Shown one piece after another: positions 26,299 through 36,386 of a stretch of 64,000 bases of DNA. Source of the DNA: Corynebacterium tapiri (GTDB taxonomy: Bacteria; Actinomycetota; Actinomycetes; Mycobacteriales; Mycobacteriaceae); contig NZ_VDHJ01000008.1 in assembly GCF_006334925.1 (NCBI RefSeq), forward strand, positions 1 to 64,000, written 5' to 3'. The notes under the pieces are model-generated. The model was not told the DNA's origin. It saw nothing but the letters and a program-made list of their open reading frames with translations, and ran no database searches. The first letter of the stretch is position 1. Every line of letters starts with the position of its first letter. A program made the translations under genes and the position numbers.

Positions 26299-29200
26299 GT
26301 GAATTGCCGAGCCCTGCCCGCCGCCGTTGTCTTCGACATGGACGGGGTGATTACTAACACCGCCTCTGTCCACGCACGTGCGTGGAAGAAGCTTTTCGAC
26401 GCCGCCCTTGCCCACTACGCACCCGACGCCGCCGAGTTCGACGTCGATACGGATTACCCCGAGCACGTGGACGGCAAGCCGCGCCTCGACGGGGTCATAA
26501 GCTTTTTGGCCTCGCGGGGCGTGGAGTTGGCGCAGGAAGACGTCGTTAAGCTCGGCGACCAGAAACAGGGCTACTTTCTGGAGGCCCTGGAGGCCGACGG
26601 TGTCGAGGTATTCGACGACGCGGTGCGACTGCTGGAGCGAGCAGCTGAGGCCGGGATTCCGCGCGCGCTGGTGACGTCTTCGCGCAACGCTCGTGCGGTG
26701 TTGGACAAGGCCGAGCTCACGCAGCTTTTCGACGTCCTCGTCGACGGCAACGACGTGGAAAACGAGAACATTGCCGGCAAGCCCGCCCCCGACCCTTTCC
26801 TGCTGGCCGCGCGCCGGCTGGGTGTTGATCCGGCCAAGTGCGCCGGCTTCGAGGATGCCCGCAGTGGTGTGGAGGCGCTGTCCAAGGCCAAGTTCGGCCT
26901 CATCGTGGGTGTGGACCGCTCCGAGGAGGGCGACGAGGTTGCCGACGCGCTGCTCGACGCCGGGGCCGATCGCACGCTGCGCTCCATCGCGGAGATCGAC
27001 TGGGGCATCGGCTGGTCGGATAAGTCCAAGGTGCGCCAGGTCGACGTGTTCGGTGTGGATGGCTGGTCGCCGAAACACCTCAGCGACCGCGAGACACTCT
27101 TTGGCACCGCTAACGGGTATTGGGGCACGCGCGCCAGCCTGCCTGGCACCAAGGACGACGGGCAGAACTACCCCGGCACCTACGTGGCTGGCATCTTCAA
27201 CCGGGTCTATACCGAGAACATTGACCTCGAGTCGGAGCACGTGCCCAACGTCTTCGACTGGACCTACCTGCGCATCGTGGATGAGCAGGGCCGACAGGTG
27301 CTGCCTTTTACCGACGAGGTGCTGGACTTCCGCCGTGAGATCGACCTGGGCGATGGCATCTCGGTGACCCACATGCGCGTGCGTGACACCGACGGGCGCA
27401 TCACCCGCGTGAGCGTGAACCAGCTGACCAGCCTGACCGACCGGCATGTCGCCGGCATGAAGGTGACCGTGGAGCCGGAGAATTGGTCTGGTGAGGTCAC
27501 CATCGAGTCGGCGATTAATCCGCACGTGCGTAACCGCAACGTGGCCGACGACCGGATGCTGGATACCCGCCACTTTGATACTCCGCGCGGTAAGCACGTG
27601 GACGCGCGCACCGCACTCGTATCCGCAGAAACCCGCCAGTCGCGCGTGACCGTGGCGGTGGCGACCCAGACCACCTGCGTGGCCGGTGCGGTCAGTGGTG
27701 AGGGTGGCGAGATGCTGGACTCGGAGCTGGTCGGCCACCGCTTCCGGGCGCATGCCGCGGACGGCCAGCCCGCCAGCTTTGAAAAGTTGGCCACCTGCTA
27801 CACCTCGCGCGATCGCGCGGTGAGCACCCCGGAAGACCAAGCGCTGTGGAAGCTGGGTCGCCTGGGTTCGTTCGACGAGCTTGCGCAGAAGCACGCCGAT
27901 GCGTGGACCGACTGGTGGCGCGTCTTTGACATCAACCTCGGCGGCACCCGCCTGGAGGAGCTGGCCATGCAGGTCAACATCTTCCACGTGCTGCAAGCCG
28001 TCGCCCTGGTAGGCGAGGATCTGGATGTGGGCCTGCCCGCCCGCGGCATCACCGGTGAGGGCTACCGCGGACACATCTTCTGGGATGAGGTCTACGTTTA
28101 CCCGCTGCTGACCACCCACCAGCCCGAGCTGACCAAGGCGCTGCTGCGCTACCGCCATCGCCGCCTGGAGGCCTCCCGCGAGATCGCACAGGCCGATGGT
28201 TTCCGTGGCGCCCTGTTCGCCTGGCAGTCCGGCTCCACGGGCCGGGAGGAGACCCCCTACAAGCTGTACAACCCGCGCACCGAATCCTGGATGCCGGATA
28301 ACTCCCATAACCAGCGCCACGTTGCCCTCGAGGTGGCCTACAGCGCCTGGCGCCTGTTCCAGTACACCGGGGATCGCGACTTCCTGCGCGATACCGGCGC
28401 CGAGCTCATGATCGAAACCGCCCGGGCCTTCAGCTCCATGGCCCAGCGCGGGGAGAATGGCCGCTACTCCATCGAGCACGTTATGGGCCCCGATGAGTTC
28501 CACGACGGCTACCCGGATAACCCGGGCTCGGGCCTTAAAGACAACGCCTACAACAACGTCATGGCCTCGTGGGTGCTGCGTCGCGCGGCCCGCGTCTTCG
28601 ATCACATCGACGAGCTGGAGTCGGTTGCTCTGCGTCGCCGTCTTGCGGTCACCGACGAGGAGTTGGCGCTTTTCGACGACGTGTCTCGCAACCTCACCCT
28701 GCACTTCCATGCTGATGGCGTGCTCAGCCAGTTCGACGGCTACGAGCAACTGAAGGAGTTCGACTGGGAGGGTTACCGCGAGAAGTACGGCAACATTGGG
28801 CGGCTTGACCTGATCCTGGCCTCCGAGGGAGATCAGACCAACCGATACAAGCTGTCCAAGCAGGCCGACACCCTCATGCTCTTCTACCTGTTCAACCCGG
28901 AGGAGCTGGACGAGACGCTGGCCCACATGGGTTATGAGCTCAGCCGCGAGGACGCGCAGAAGACCGTGGACTACTACCGGGCGCGCACCTCAGATGGCTC
29001 CACTTTGAGCCAGTTCGTGCATTCCTGGGCAATCTCCCAGTTCGACCTGGACGAGGGCTACGAGCTCTACCGCCAAGCGCTCGAGGCAGACCTGGACAAC
29101 GACAAGGGCTCGTCCACCTCCGAGGGCGTGCACTGCGGCGTGATGGGCGGCACGGCAGACATGGTGATGCGCTGCTTCGGTGGCCTCGCCGTGCGCGGGG

Positions 29201-29403
29201 ACACGTTGTGCTTTGATCCCCGCCTGCCTGAGGCCGTCGACCACATCACCTTCGTGGTGCGCTTCCGCGGAGCACCTGTGCACTTCCACTTCGACGGCTC
29301 CTCCACCACGCTGTCCATGCCACGCTCGTTTGCGGGCCCAGTGGACGTCGAGGTGGCAGGCGAGCACGGCGTGCTGCGCAGTGGCGAGGAGCTGAAGTTC
29401 TAG
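26299..29403 (+). CDS. Beta-phosphoglucomutase / GH65 disaccharide phosphorylase fusion
   Basis: 1034 residues. Residues 1-235 are a HAD-type beta-phosphoglucomutase (DMDGVIT with Asp13 nucleophile and Asp15). Residues 270-1030 are a GH65 phosphorylase: YPGTYVAGIFNRV, catalytic acid Glu733 in HVMGPDEFHDG, and phosphate site KGSSTSEGVHCG. Such a fusion would split trehalose, maltose or a related alpha-glucoside with phosphate and convert the beta-glucose-1-phosphate to glucose-6-phosphate. I start at GTG 26299, ten bases after AAGAAAGG; the frame is open upstream. The exact disaccharide is unknown. Confidence 0.88.
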   Translation: MNCRALPAAVVFDMDGVITNTASVHARAWKKLFDAALAHYAPDAAEFDVDTDYPEHVDGKPRLDGVISFLASRGVELAQEDVVKLGDQKQGYFLEALEADGVEVFDDAVRLLERAAEAGIPRALVTSSRNARAVLDKAELTQLFDVLVDGNDVENENIAGKPAPDPFLLAARRLGVDPAKCAGFEDARSGVEALSKAKFGLIVGVDRSEEGDEVADALLDAGADRTLRSIAEIDWGIGWSDKSKVRQVDVFGVDGWSPKHLSDRETLFGTANGYWGTRASLPGTKDDGQNYPGTYVAGIFNRVYTENIDLESEHVPNVFDWTYLRIVDEQGRQVLPFTDEVLDFRREIDLGDGISVTHMRVRDTDGRITRVSVNQLTSLTDRHVAGMKVTVEPENWSGEVTIESAINPHVRNRNVADDRMLDTRHFDTPRGKHVDARTALVSAETRQSRVTVAVATQTTCVAGAVSGEGGEMLDSELVGHRFRAHAADGQPASFEKLATCYTSRDRAVSTPEDQALWKLGRLGSFDELAQKHADAWTDWWRVFDINLGGTRLEELAMQVNIFHVLQAVALVGEDLDVGLPARGITGEGYRGHIFWDEVYVYPLLTTHQPELTKALLRYRHRRLEASREIAQADGFRGALFAWQSGSTGREETPYKLYNPRTESWMPDNSHNQRHVALEVAYSAWRLFQYTGDRDFLRDTGAELMIETARAFSSMAQRGENGRYSIEHVMGPDEFHDGYPDNPGSGLKDNAYNNVMASWVLRRAARVFDHIDELESVALRRRLAVTDEELALFDDVSRNLTLHFHADGVLSQFDGYEQLKEFDWEGYREKYGNIGRLDLILASEGDQTNRYKLSKQADTLMLFYLFNPEELDETLAHMGYELSREDAQKTVDYYRARTSDGSTLSQFVHSWAISQFDLDEGYELYRQALEADLDNDKGSSTSEGVHCGVMGGTADMVMRCFGGLAVRGDTLCFDPRLPEAVDHITFVVRFRGAPVHFHFDGSSTTLSMPRSFAGPVDVEVAGEHGVLRSGEELKF

Positions 29404-30401
29404 TTCAGCCCGGCGTAGGAGTGCAGGCCTGAGACCACAAGGTTGATAAAGAACAGGTTGAAGATCATCGAGGCCAGCGCCACGATGTTGATGATGGCAG
29501 CGCGGTAGTCCTTCCATCCCGCGGTGGCGCGGGCATGGAGGTAGGCCGCATAGAGGATCCAGGTGACAAAGGCCATGGTCTCCTTCGGGTCCCAGCCCCA
29601 GAAGCGGCCCCACGCGGACTCGGCCCAGATGGCGCCCAGCACCACGCCCAGGCCAAAGACCGGAAGCGTGAAGATCGCCGACTTGTATGCCAGCGCGTCG
29701 AGACGCTTCGCCGACGGCAGCGGCTTGGCCAAGAAGCCAAAGACACCCTTTTCCTGCCCGGGCGTCTGCCACATGCGCAGCAAATAGAGCAGCGAGAACA
29801 CACCGGAGACGATGCCGATGGAGGCACCGATCGAGACGGTGGAGACGTGAATCGGCAGCCAGTGCGACTGCAGCGCAGGCACGACGGGAGCGGATTCCGC
29901 ATAGAGCTTGGTGCCCCCGTAGAACATCAAGGCCAGCATGGGAGTGAGCACCCACGGCCACAGCACGCGCCAGGAGGTGCGGGTGAGCGCTACGGCGATG
30001 ATGATCATGACGCCCAGGGTGATGGTCAGGACGTACTCGTAGAGGTTGCCCAGCGGGAAGCGCTGCGTGGCCAGGCCGCGCAGGATCACCGCGGCGGTGT
30101 GAAAGACGATCGCGAGCCACACCAGGGCCTGCGTTATACCGGCTGCCTTGGTGGCCTGGCGCTGGGCCTTCTGGCCTGCACCGTCAACCTCGGGTAGCGC
30201 CGGAGAATCAGCCGGGATGTCCGGGCCACCGGCACCTACTAATACCGGGGTGCGCTCAGCGGTACGAGCACGGTGGGACTCCACCACGGTTTGCATGCGG
30301 GTGTACAGCACTGCCGAGGCGGCAAGTGCTACCACGTACAGCACGAAGGCGGACTGAAAAGCAAGGTCCGAGTAGTTAGAGAGGGTCTGGTCCACGGGCA
30401 T
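29400..30401 (-). CDS. ccsB: Cytochrome c synthase subunit CcsB (CcsA/ResC type)
   Basis: Membrane part of the system II haem lyase that attaches haem to apocytochrome c outside the membrane. 333 residues, about eight helices. The haem-handling WGRFWGWDPKETMAF motif near residue 265 and external His residues (SHWLPIHVS) are present. 48 nt downstream of resB; shares its CTAG stop with the GH65 gene. Name follows common actinobacterial usage. Confidence 0.93.
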   Translation of the reverse strand: MPVDQTLSNYSDLAFQSAFVLYVVALAASAVLYTRMQTVVESHRARTAERTPVLVGAGGPDIPADSPALPEVDGAGQKAQRQATKAAGITQALVWLAIVFHTAAVILRGLATQRFPLGNLYEYVLTITLGVMIIIAVALTRTSWRVLWPWVLTPMLALMFYGGTKLYAESAPVVPALQSHWLPIHVSTVSIGASIGIVSGVFSLLYLLRMWQTPGQEKGVFGFLAKPLPSAKRLDALAYKSAIFTLPVFGLGVVLGAIWAESAWGRFWGWDPKETMAFVTWILYAAYLHARATAGWKDYRAAIINIVALASMIFNLFFINLVVSGLHSYAGLN

Positions 30402-30449
30402 GGCTAGACCATACCGCCGCGGTCCTTAACCCTCCAACCTTTGATTGAT

Positions 30450-32090
30450 CTAGCGGCCGAGAACGTCGTCGTCGACAAGCGAGTCCTCTTCGACCTCGTC
30501 CGGATCCTCCCACCCCATGATCTCGCGCACGAGCTCATCGAATTCCGGGCCCCAGCCGGCGCGGTCGGTGCGGGCCAGGCCACCGAACTCCACGTGGGTG
30601 CCGTCATCGGCGGGACGCAGGCGCACCCACACGCGGCGCCGGCGGATGGTCAGCGAACCCACCAGAGCGACGAGCATGACCAGGGAGGCGACCAGCACCC
30701 ACTTCTGGAAGGGATCATGCGAGACCTGGTAGTTGCCGAACTCCGCGGCGCCGTCGAAGGTGACCGTCGTGCCGTCGTCGAGCGTGACAGATTCGCCCTG
30801 CTGTAGATTTACGCGCTCCATGCGCTGCAGCGCGCCGGAGTGGAGCAGGGAGCTATCTAGCTGGTAGATCGACTGTCCGCGGCCGGTGTCCAGGCCCGCG
30901 TCGCCGCGGTAGATGTCGATGGCCACGGCCGGGTCGCGCATCTCCGGGTACGCCGAGGTCAGCAGCTGGCCAGTCTCGCCGGACCACTGCGCGGTCGGGG
31001 CGAACAGTCCCTGAATGGCGATCTGATTCTGGCGGCGCTCATACAGGTCCGGGTACATGCCCGCCGGCGGATCGAAGCGGAAAACGCCGGAGGAGAGGAA
31101 GAACGTGGGATCCGTGGGCGCCCACTGCATCATCTGCGTGCGCTTCTCCCCGTTGGGCCATTCGATGGTGAACTGGGGCGCGTACCCGTGTCCCTGCAGG
31201 TACACGCGGTCGCCCGCCAGTCGCAGCGGGTGGTTCACGCGCAGGGTGTAGTCCTTCCACGTGCTCGGATCACTGAAGATGTCCTGGCCGGTGGCGTAGG
31301 AAACGTCCGAGGTGAACATCTCCGCCTGGCCGTTGGGCAGGTAGTCGGCATGGAAGTTATGTACCTGGAGGCAGAAGGGGTGCAGGCCAGTGCCGTCGAA
31401 AAGCGGACCGGCGCGGAAGGAGTCGTAGTTGGCGGTGGAGGTGTTGCACAGCTCGCTGGAGCGCTCGACCGGGACGGCGGTGGGTGCCTCGGACTCGGTG
31501 ACCACCACGGCCTGGCCCTCGTAATACACCATCCGCCCAGCGGCCACAGCCAGCAGCAACGCGACGATGCCCATGTGGAAGATCAGGTTGGCCAGCTCAC
31601 GGGTGTATCCCCGCTCCGCAGACAGCGACACTGCCCCGGCGCGGTCCTGTTCCGGGGTGTAGCGCTGCACTCGCCAGCCCTTGAGCTTGTCGGTGACCTC
31701 GCGCTCCACCTGCTCCAGGGGCTTGTCGACGCTTCCCTCAGCATGCAGCGGCAGCTTGTGCAGGTAGCGCGGTGCGCGGGTTGGCGGGGTCTTATACGCC
31801 CGCCAGTGATCGAGAGAGCGCGGGATGATGCACCCGATCAGGGAGGCCATCAACAGCAGGAAGATGGCGCTGAACCAGACGGACTCGAAGACGTCGAAAA
31901 GCTGGAGCTTGTCGTAGATTTCAGCGAGCTTGCCGTTGGCCGCGATGTAGTCGTCGACGTTTTGCTTGTTCAGACTGCGCTGCGGCAACAGGGCACCCGG
32001 GATGGCGGCCAGGGCGAGCAGGAACAGCAAGGCCAGGGCCGTGCGCATGCTGGTGAGCCAGCGCCATGCCCGCAGTACCCAAATCTTCAT
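30450..32090 (-). CDS. resB: Cytochrome c biogenesis protein ResB
   Basis: Partner of CcsB in system II. 546 residues: membrane segments near residues 15-35, 68-90 and 165-185, a large external domain, and a last segment near residue 465 followed by a cytoplasmic acidic tail. Starts MKIWVLRAWRWLTSMRTALALLFLLALAAIPG-like family N-terminus. In operon hemL-phosphatase-tlpA-ccdA-resB-ccsB. Confidence 0.93.
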   Translation of the reverse strand: MKIWVLRAWRWLTSMRTALALLFLLALAAIPGALLPQRSLNKQNVDDYIAANGKLAEIYDKLQLFDVFESVWFSAIFLLLMASLIGCIIPRSLDHWRAYKTPPTRAPRYLHKLPLHAEGSVDKPLEQVEREVTDKLKGWRVQRYTPEQDRAGAVSLSAERGYTRELANLIFHMGIVALLLAVAAGRMVYYEGQAVVVTESEAPTAVPVERSSELCNTSTANYDSFRAGPLFDGTGLHPFCLQVHNFHADYLPNGQAEMFTSDVSYATGQDIFSDPSTWKDYTLRVNHPLRLAGDRVYLQGHGYAPQFTIEWPNGEKRTQMMQWAPTDPTFFLSSGVFRFDPPAGMYPDLYERRQNQIAIQGLFAPTAQWSGETGQLLTSAYPEMRDPAVAIDIYRGDAGLDTGRGQSIYQLDSSLLHSGALQRMERVNLQQGESVTLDDGTTVTFDGAAEFGNYQVSHDPFQKWVLVASLVMLVALVGSLTIRRRRVWVRLRPADDGTHVEFGGLARTDRAGWGPEFDELVREIMGWEDPDEVEEDSLVDDDVLGR

Positions 32091-32113
32091 CTCTTATGCG
32101 TCCTTCACGTGGT

Positions 32114-32923
32114 CTAAATCAGGGTGGCGCCGTACTCGACAGTCCATTGCCGGGTGAAAGCGATGACGTGATTCCACATCCCGGTAACCAGAGCCAGGCC
32201 CACCAGGATCATGAGCACTCCCCCGGTGATCTGTATGGCGCGGGAGTGACGCCGCAGGAAGCTCACCGCGCTCAAGGCCCGGGCTGACCCCAGGGCAATG
32301 AGGATGAAGGGCAATCCGAGCCCTAGGCAGTAGCCGATGATCAGTAAGGCCCCGCGAGCCGCTGTCATGCCCTCGGTGCCCGCCGACACCGAAATGATCG
32401 CGGCCAGAGTCGGGCCCAGGCAAGGCGTCCACCCCAGCGCGAACACCCCGCCCAGCAGCGGGGCGCCGATCAGCCCGGTCCACTTCTTCGGGTGCATTCG
32501 GGTGTCGCGCTGCAGTGCGGGGATCAGCCCCATGAACACCACGCCCATGAGGATGGTGATTACTCCCCCGGCGCGCATGAGCACATCGGCATTGAGCGCC
32601 AGCACGCTAATCAGCCCGAAGACACTCACGGTGGCCAGCAGGAACACCACGGTGAATCCGAGGACGAAGAACCCCGCCGCGCCGGCCACGGCCCATTGAC
32701 GCTTCTTGTCCACGACCACACCGTGCTCGGCATCCGGACGCATCTGCGCGCCGACCACCCCCGCTAGATAGGAAATGTATCCGGGCACCAGCGGCACTAC
32801 GCACGGCGAGGCGAAGGAGACCACCCCGGCGAGCGCGGCGGCCAGGATGCCGAGGAGAAGCGGGCCGGTGGCGACGACGTCGGCAAAGGTGTGACCGAGA
32901 GATGTTCCTGCAGCTACAAGCAC
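32114..32923 (-). CDS. ccdA: Cytochrome c biogenesis protein CcdA (thiol reductant transporter)
   Basis: Carries reducing power across the membrane to keep apocytochrome thiols reduced. 269 residues, GTG start six bases after the tlpA stop. DsbD-type helices with the redox Cys in FASPCVVPLVPGY and FALGWTPCLGP. A further 40-residue hydrophilic loop separates helices 1 and 2. Confidence 0.92.
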   Translation of the reverse strand: MLVAAGTSLGHTFADVVATGPLLLGILAAALAGVVSFASPCVVPLVPGYISYLAGVVGAQMRPDAEHGVVVDKKRQWAVAGAAGFFVLGFTVVFLLATVSVFGLISVLALNADVLMRAGGVITILMGVVFMGLIPALQRDTRMHPKKWTGLIGAPLLGGVFALGWTPCLGPTLAAIISVSAGTEGMTAARGALLIIGYCLGLGLPFILIALGSARALSAVSFLRRHSRAIQITGGVLMILVGLALVTGMWNHVIAFTRQWTVEYGATLI

Positions 32924-32929
32924 GAAAGT

Positions 32930-33532
32930 TTAGGCCTCAGCTTTCAGCTTCTCTGTGACCTCGATGAGCTCATCCGCGGTGATAGCCCGAAGGAACACGG
33001 CCGCCGGGCGGTGTTGTTTGTCCAGAACGATGGTGGTGGGCACCACCGAGCTGGGCACACCACCAAGCGCGGCCGCCGTGCGGAAGGGCGGATCGTAGAT
33101 CGAGGGGTAGGTCACCCCGTTGTCCTTAACAAAGTCGCGCGCCACGGCCGGGTTGTAGTCGCGCACGTTGATACCCAAGACGGTGCCGTCCTGGCCTAAG
33201 GCTTCCTGGACCTGCTGCAGGTCGTCGACCTCTGCGCGGCAGGGAGCACACCACTGGCCCCACGAGTTGAGCACCACGACCTGGCCGGCGTAGTCATCCA
33301 GCGAGATCGTTTTGCCGGGCTCCATCAGGCTTTCGCCGCTGAAGTTGGCCACCTTCTTGCGATCGCCCGGCTCGTAGAAGATCTCGGTCTGTCCGCCGGG
33401 GGAATGGAACTGGAAGTCCCCACCGGTGGCCACCGCATTTTGTGCATCCTCGCTATCAACGCCGCAGGCACTCAGCAGGCCAACACTCAGTGCCGCGGCC
33501 AGCGCCAGGCCGGCCCCTCGTACGACACGCAT
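32930..33532 (-). CDS. TlpA/ResA-like thioredoxin lipoprotein
   Basis: Extracytoplasmic thiol-disulfide reductase for apocytochrome c. 200 residues: lipoprotein signal with lipobox LSAC (Cys23), then a thioredoxin fold with WCAPC (Cys95, Cys98) and cis-Pro region SSVVPTTIVLD. Start ATG directly follows the stop of the preceding phosphatase (TAAATG). Acts with CcdA downstream. Confidence 0.93.
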   Translation of the reverse strand: MRVVRGAGLALAAALSVGLLSACGVDSEDAQNAVATGGDFQFHSPGGQTEIFYEPGDRKKVANFSGESLMEPGKTISLDDYAGQVVVLNSWGQWCAPCRAEVDDLQQVQEALGQDGTVLGINVRDYNPAVARDFVKDNGVTYPSIYDPPFRTAAALGGVPSSVVPTTIVLDKQHRPAAVFLRAITADELIEVTEKLKAEA

Positions 33533-34141
33533 TTAGATGTCCCTCGCGGGCTCGCTGTAGCGGTAGTCCACGATCTCCCCGTCGCGGAAGATCAGGGAGG
33601 TCACACTTGCCAGGTCACAACGGCGCTGGGTGGGGCTGTGCGGCAGGCGCTTGCCGGCCACGCTGCGCTGCACCATCACGATCGGAAGCTGGTGGCTGAC
33701 GATGATGGCCTCGTGGCCCTCAGCCTGCACGCGGGCGCGCTCGACGGCGTTCATCATGCGGGCAGCAATCGCCTCGTATTCCTCGCCCCAGGACGGAGTC
33801 AGGGGGTTGGTCATAAACCGCCAGCGCACCGGGTTGAGCAGCTGGGAGCGCCAGCCCTTGGTGCGCAGGCCCTCGAAGCGATTGTCCGACTCGATGACGT
33901 CCGCATCAGTCTGCACGTCCAGGCCGGTCACACGCGCAATCGGCTCGGCAGTCTGCTGCGCGCGGTCGAGCGGGCTGGCGATCAGGGCTGTGACGTCGTG
34001 CCCGGTGAAAGACTCAGCGGTACGAGCTGCCTGGCTACGCCCGCGGGAGGAGAGGTTGAAGCCCGGCATGCGCCCGTAGAGCACCTGCGAGGGGTTATGG
34101 ACTTCTCCGTGGCGCACGAGGTGAACGATCGTGGTGGTCAT
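33533..34141 (-). CDS. Histidine phosphatase family protein
   Basis: 202 residues with the RHGE motif (His11), SPLDRAQQTAEPIA and the second catalytic region IIVSHQLPIVMV near residue 150. Phosphoglycerate-mutase-like fold but shorter than GpmA (encoded at 55621), so a phosphatase of unknown substrate. Sits between hemL and tlpA with good ribosome site GGAAGGA, as in other corynebacteria and mycobacteria. Confidence 0.85.
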   Translation of the reverse strand: MTTTIVHLVRHGEVHNPSQVLYGRMPGFNLSSRGRSQAARTAESFTGHDVTALIASPLDRAQQTAEPIARVTGLDVQTDADVIESDNRFEGLRTKGWRSQLLNPVRWRFMTNPLTPSWGEEYEAIAARMMNAVERARVQAEGHEAIIVSHQLPIVMVQRSVAGKRLPHSPTQRRCDLASVTSLIFRDGEIVDYRYSEPARDI

Positions 34142-34152
34142 AGCTGTCCTTC

Positions 34153-35469
34153 CTACGCGTGGGCAGCCGCGGCAGCGCGCGCGGCGGGGGCCAGGGCGGC
34201 CTCAATCGCCTCAAAATCTTCGTCGCCGAGTGCGGTAGACACAAACCACGTCTCAAATACGCTCGGCGGCCCGTAGACGCCGTGGTCCAAAAGGGCGTGG
34301 TAGAAGGCCGGGAAGCGGAAGGTATCGGCGGCCTTCATGTCGGCGAAGTTCTTGCCTTCCCCCTCAGCAAAGCGGATCGAGAGCATCGTGGAGGCGCGCT
34401 GGATGTGGTGCGGCACCGACTCACGCGTCAACGCCTCCGAGATCAGGGATTCCAGGCGGTCGGCGTGGGCGTGCAGGGTCGGGTAAATGGATTCGTCGGC
34501 CGCGCGTAGCGACGCCAGTCCTGCAGCCACGGCGACCGGGTTACCGGACAGCGTGCCGGCCTGGTAGACGGGGCCGTTAGGTGCCAGGTGCTCCATGATG
34601 TCCGCGCGTCCGCCGAAGGCAGCCGCCGGCAGACCGCCCGAGACGACCTTGCCAAAGGTGGTCAGGTCACCCGCCACGCCGTCGACGCCGTACCAGCCCT
34701 GGTATGAGGTCCGGAATCCGGTCATGACCTCGTCGATGATGAGCAGCGCACCCTCGGCGTGGGCGATGTCCTTGAGCGCCTGGTTGAACCCGGGTTCGGG
34801 CGCGACCGTGCCCATGTTGCCTGCTGCGGCCTCGGTGATGATGGCGGCAATCTCTCCCGGGTGAGCGGCAAAGGCGGCGCGCACTGCGTCGAGGTCGTTA
34901 TAGGGAACGACGATGGTGTCGGCGGCCTGGGCGCCGGTGACACCCGGGGTTTCTGGCAGGGCGAACGTCGCCACGCCCGAGCCGGCCGAGGCCAGCAGCG
35001 CGTCGACATGCCCGTGGTAGCAACCCTCAAACTTGATGATCTTGGCGCGGGAGGTGAACCCGCGAGCCAAGCGCACGGCCGACATGGTCGCCTCGGTTCC
35101 AGAGTTGACCAGGCGCACCTGCTCCACGGAGGTGCGCGCCACGATCTCCTCTGCCAACGCGATCTCACCCTCGGTGGGCGCGCCGAAGGACAGGCCGCGG
35201 GTGGCAGTCTCCGTTACGGCCTGAACGATCTCTTCCCGCGCGTTGCCCATAAGCATGGGTCCCCAGGAGTCGACGAGATCGACGTAGCGGTTGCCGTCGA
35301 CGTCGATAAGCGTCGAGCCCTGGGCGCGTTCGATAAAGCGTGTCTGTCCACCCACGGAGCCGAAAGCGCGCACCGGGGAGTTCACCCCACCGGGGGTGAC
35401 GCGCTGTGCACGCTGGAAGAGCTCGGCGGAGCGGGAGGTGTTCTCGGACGTCACAGGCGAGGAAGTCAT
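34153..35469 (-). CDS. hemL: Glutamate-1-semialdehyde 2,1-aminomutase HemL
   Basis: PLP enzyme making 5-aminolevulinate from glutamate semialdehyde, the product of HemA. 438 residues from ATG 35469. Signatures: [37 protein letters not shown] and the PLP-binding Lys in [24 protein letters not shown] eight bases before the ATG suggests a leaderless mRNA that heads the hemL-ccsB operon. Confidence 0.95.
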   Translation of the reverse strand: MTSSPVTSENTSRSAELFQRAQRVTPGGVNSPVRAFGSVGGQTRFIERAQGSTLIDVDGNRYVDLVDSWGPMLMGNAREEIVQAVTETATRGLSFGAPTEGEIALAEEIVARTSVEQVRLVNSGTEATMSAVRLARGFTSRAKIIKFEGCYHGHVDALLASAGSGVATFALPETPGVTGAQAADTIVVPYNDLDAVRAAFAAHPGEIAAIITEAAAGNMGTVAPEPGFNQALKDIAHAEGALLIIDEVMTGFRTSYQGWYGVDGVAGDLTTFGKVVSGGLPAAAFGGRADIMEHLAPNGPVYQAGTLSGNPVAVAAGLASLRAADESIYPTLHAHADRLESLISEALTRESVPHHIQRASTMLSIRFAEGEGKNFADMKAADTFRFPAFYHALLDHGVYGPPSVFETWFVSTALGDEDFEAIEAALAPAARAAAAAHA

Positions 35470-35477
35470 AGTGCGCC

Positions 35478-35483
35478 ATTGTA
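35478..35483 (-). promoter_or_regulatory. -10 box of hemL
   Basis: TACAAT on minus, eight bases before ATG 35469 without a ribosome site; close to the -10 consensus. Confidence 0.6.
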
Positions 35484-35546
35484 TGCCACCCCTCGGGGTA
35501 GTCCATAGGTTGGAGGCCGGTGCCGGATTCACGCACACTGGCAGCC

Positions 35547-36386
35547 ATGAAGATTGCATTCCTGGGAACCGGCCGCATGGGTACCGAGCTCGCCCTCCAC
35601 CTCATCAACGCCGGGCACGAACTGACCGTGTACAACCGCACCAAGGACAAGACCGCGCGCCTGGCTGAGGCCGGAGCCAAGGTCGCGGACACCCCCGAGG
35701 AGGCCGTATCCGCAGCCGAAATCGTGGTCACCAGCCTCTTCGGCCCCGACACCGTTCGCGAGGTCGTTGTGACTCCCGGCCTTATCCCCGCGGGAGTGAC
35801 CTGGGTGGACACCACCACGATCTCGCCGGACGACGCCCGCGAGTTCGCCTCCGCCGTGGACACCTACGTTCATGCCCCCGTCGTGGGCACGCTCGGCCCG
35901 GCGCGCAAGGGTGCGCTGGGGGTTTATGTCGGCGGTGCTGATGAGGAGCGTCGCCAGCAGGCAGCTGAGCTGGTAAAGCCCTGGGCCGAGGCGAATGTGG
36001 AGCGCCTCGTGGTGGTCGACAGTGCCGCCCAGGCAGCGACCGGCAAGCTGCTGGCCAACCTGGCCCTGGCCGTAAGCATCCAGGGGGTGAAGGAGGCGCT
36101 GTACCTCGGCGCCGCCGAAGGCCTGGAGGCAGAGGCCACCCTGAAGATGCTCAACTTCACGGGCCTGGAGTTTATGAAGAACATGAAGGCGCCCTTCATC
36201 CTGGGCGAACGCGAGACGGATCCGGGCGACTTCAGCGTCAATGCGATCGCGAAGGATGTGCGCCTGATGCTGGATACCGCCGAGGAGTCCCTGCCCGCCA
36301 CCCGCGCCGCGCTGGACTCGCTGAGCGCACAACAGGAGGCGGGCCGCGGCGAGCAGGATTTCTCGTCGGTGGCGGTGTACCGCTAA
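35547..36386 (+). CDS. 3-Hydroxyisobutyrate dehydrogenase-family oxidoreductase
   Basis: 279 residues. Rossmann motif [15 protein letters not shown] at the N-terminus, [22 protein letters not shown] in the middle, and the catalytic Lys in [13 protein letters not shown] near residue 170. Family members reduce or oxidise beta-hydroxyacids or related imines with NAD(P). Substrate unknown. Divergent from hemL and convergent with hemY (adjacent stops), thus an insertion in the haem cluster. Confidence 0.82.
   Translation: MKIAFLGTGRMGTELALHLINAGHELTVYNRTKDKTARLAEAGAKVADTPEEAVSAAEIVVTSLFGPDTVREVVVTPGLIPAGVTWVDTTTISPDDAREFASAVDTYVHAPVVGTLGPARKGALGVYVGGADEERRQQAAELVKPWAEANVERLVVVDSAAQAATGKLLANLALAVSIQGVKEALYLGAAEGLEAEATLKMLNFTGLEFMKNMKAPFILGERETDPGDFSVNAIAKDVRLMLDTAEESLPATRAALDSLSAQQEAGRGEQDFSSVAVYR

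Noticed and set aside
26266..28926. 886-codon minus-strand frame
   Set aside because: Exact shadow of the GH65 fusion caused by high GC at third positions; no recognisable motif.
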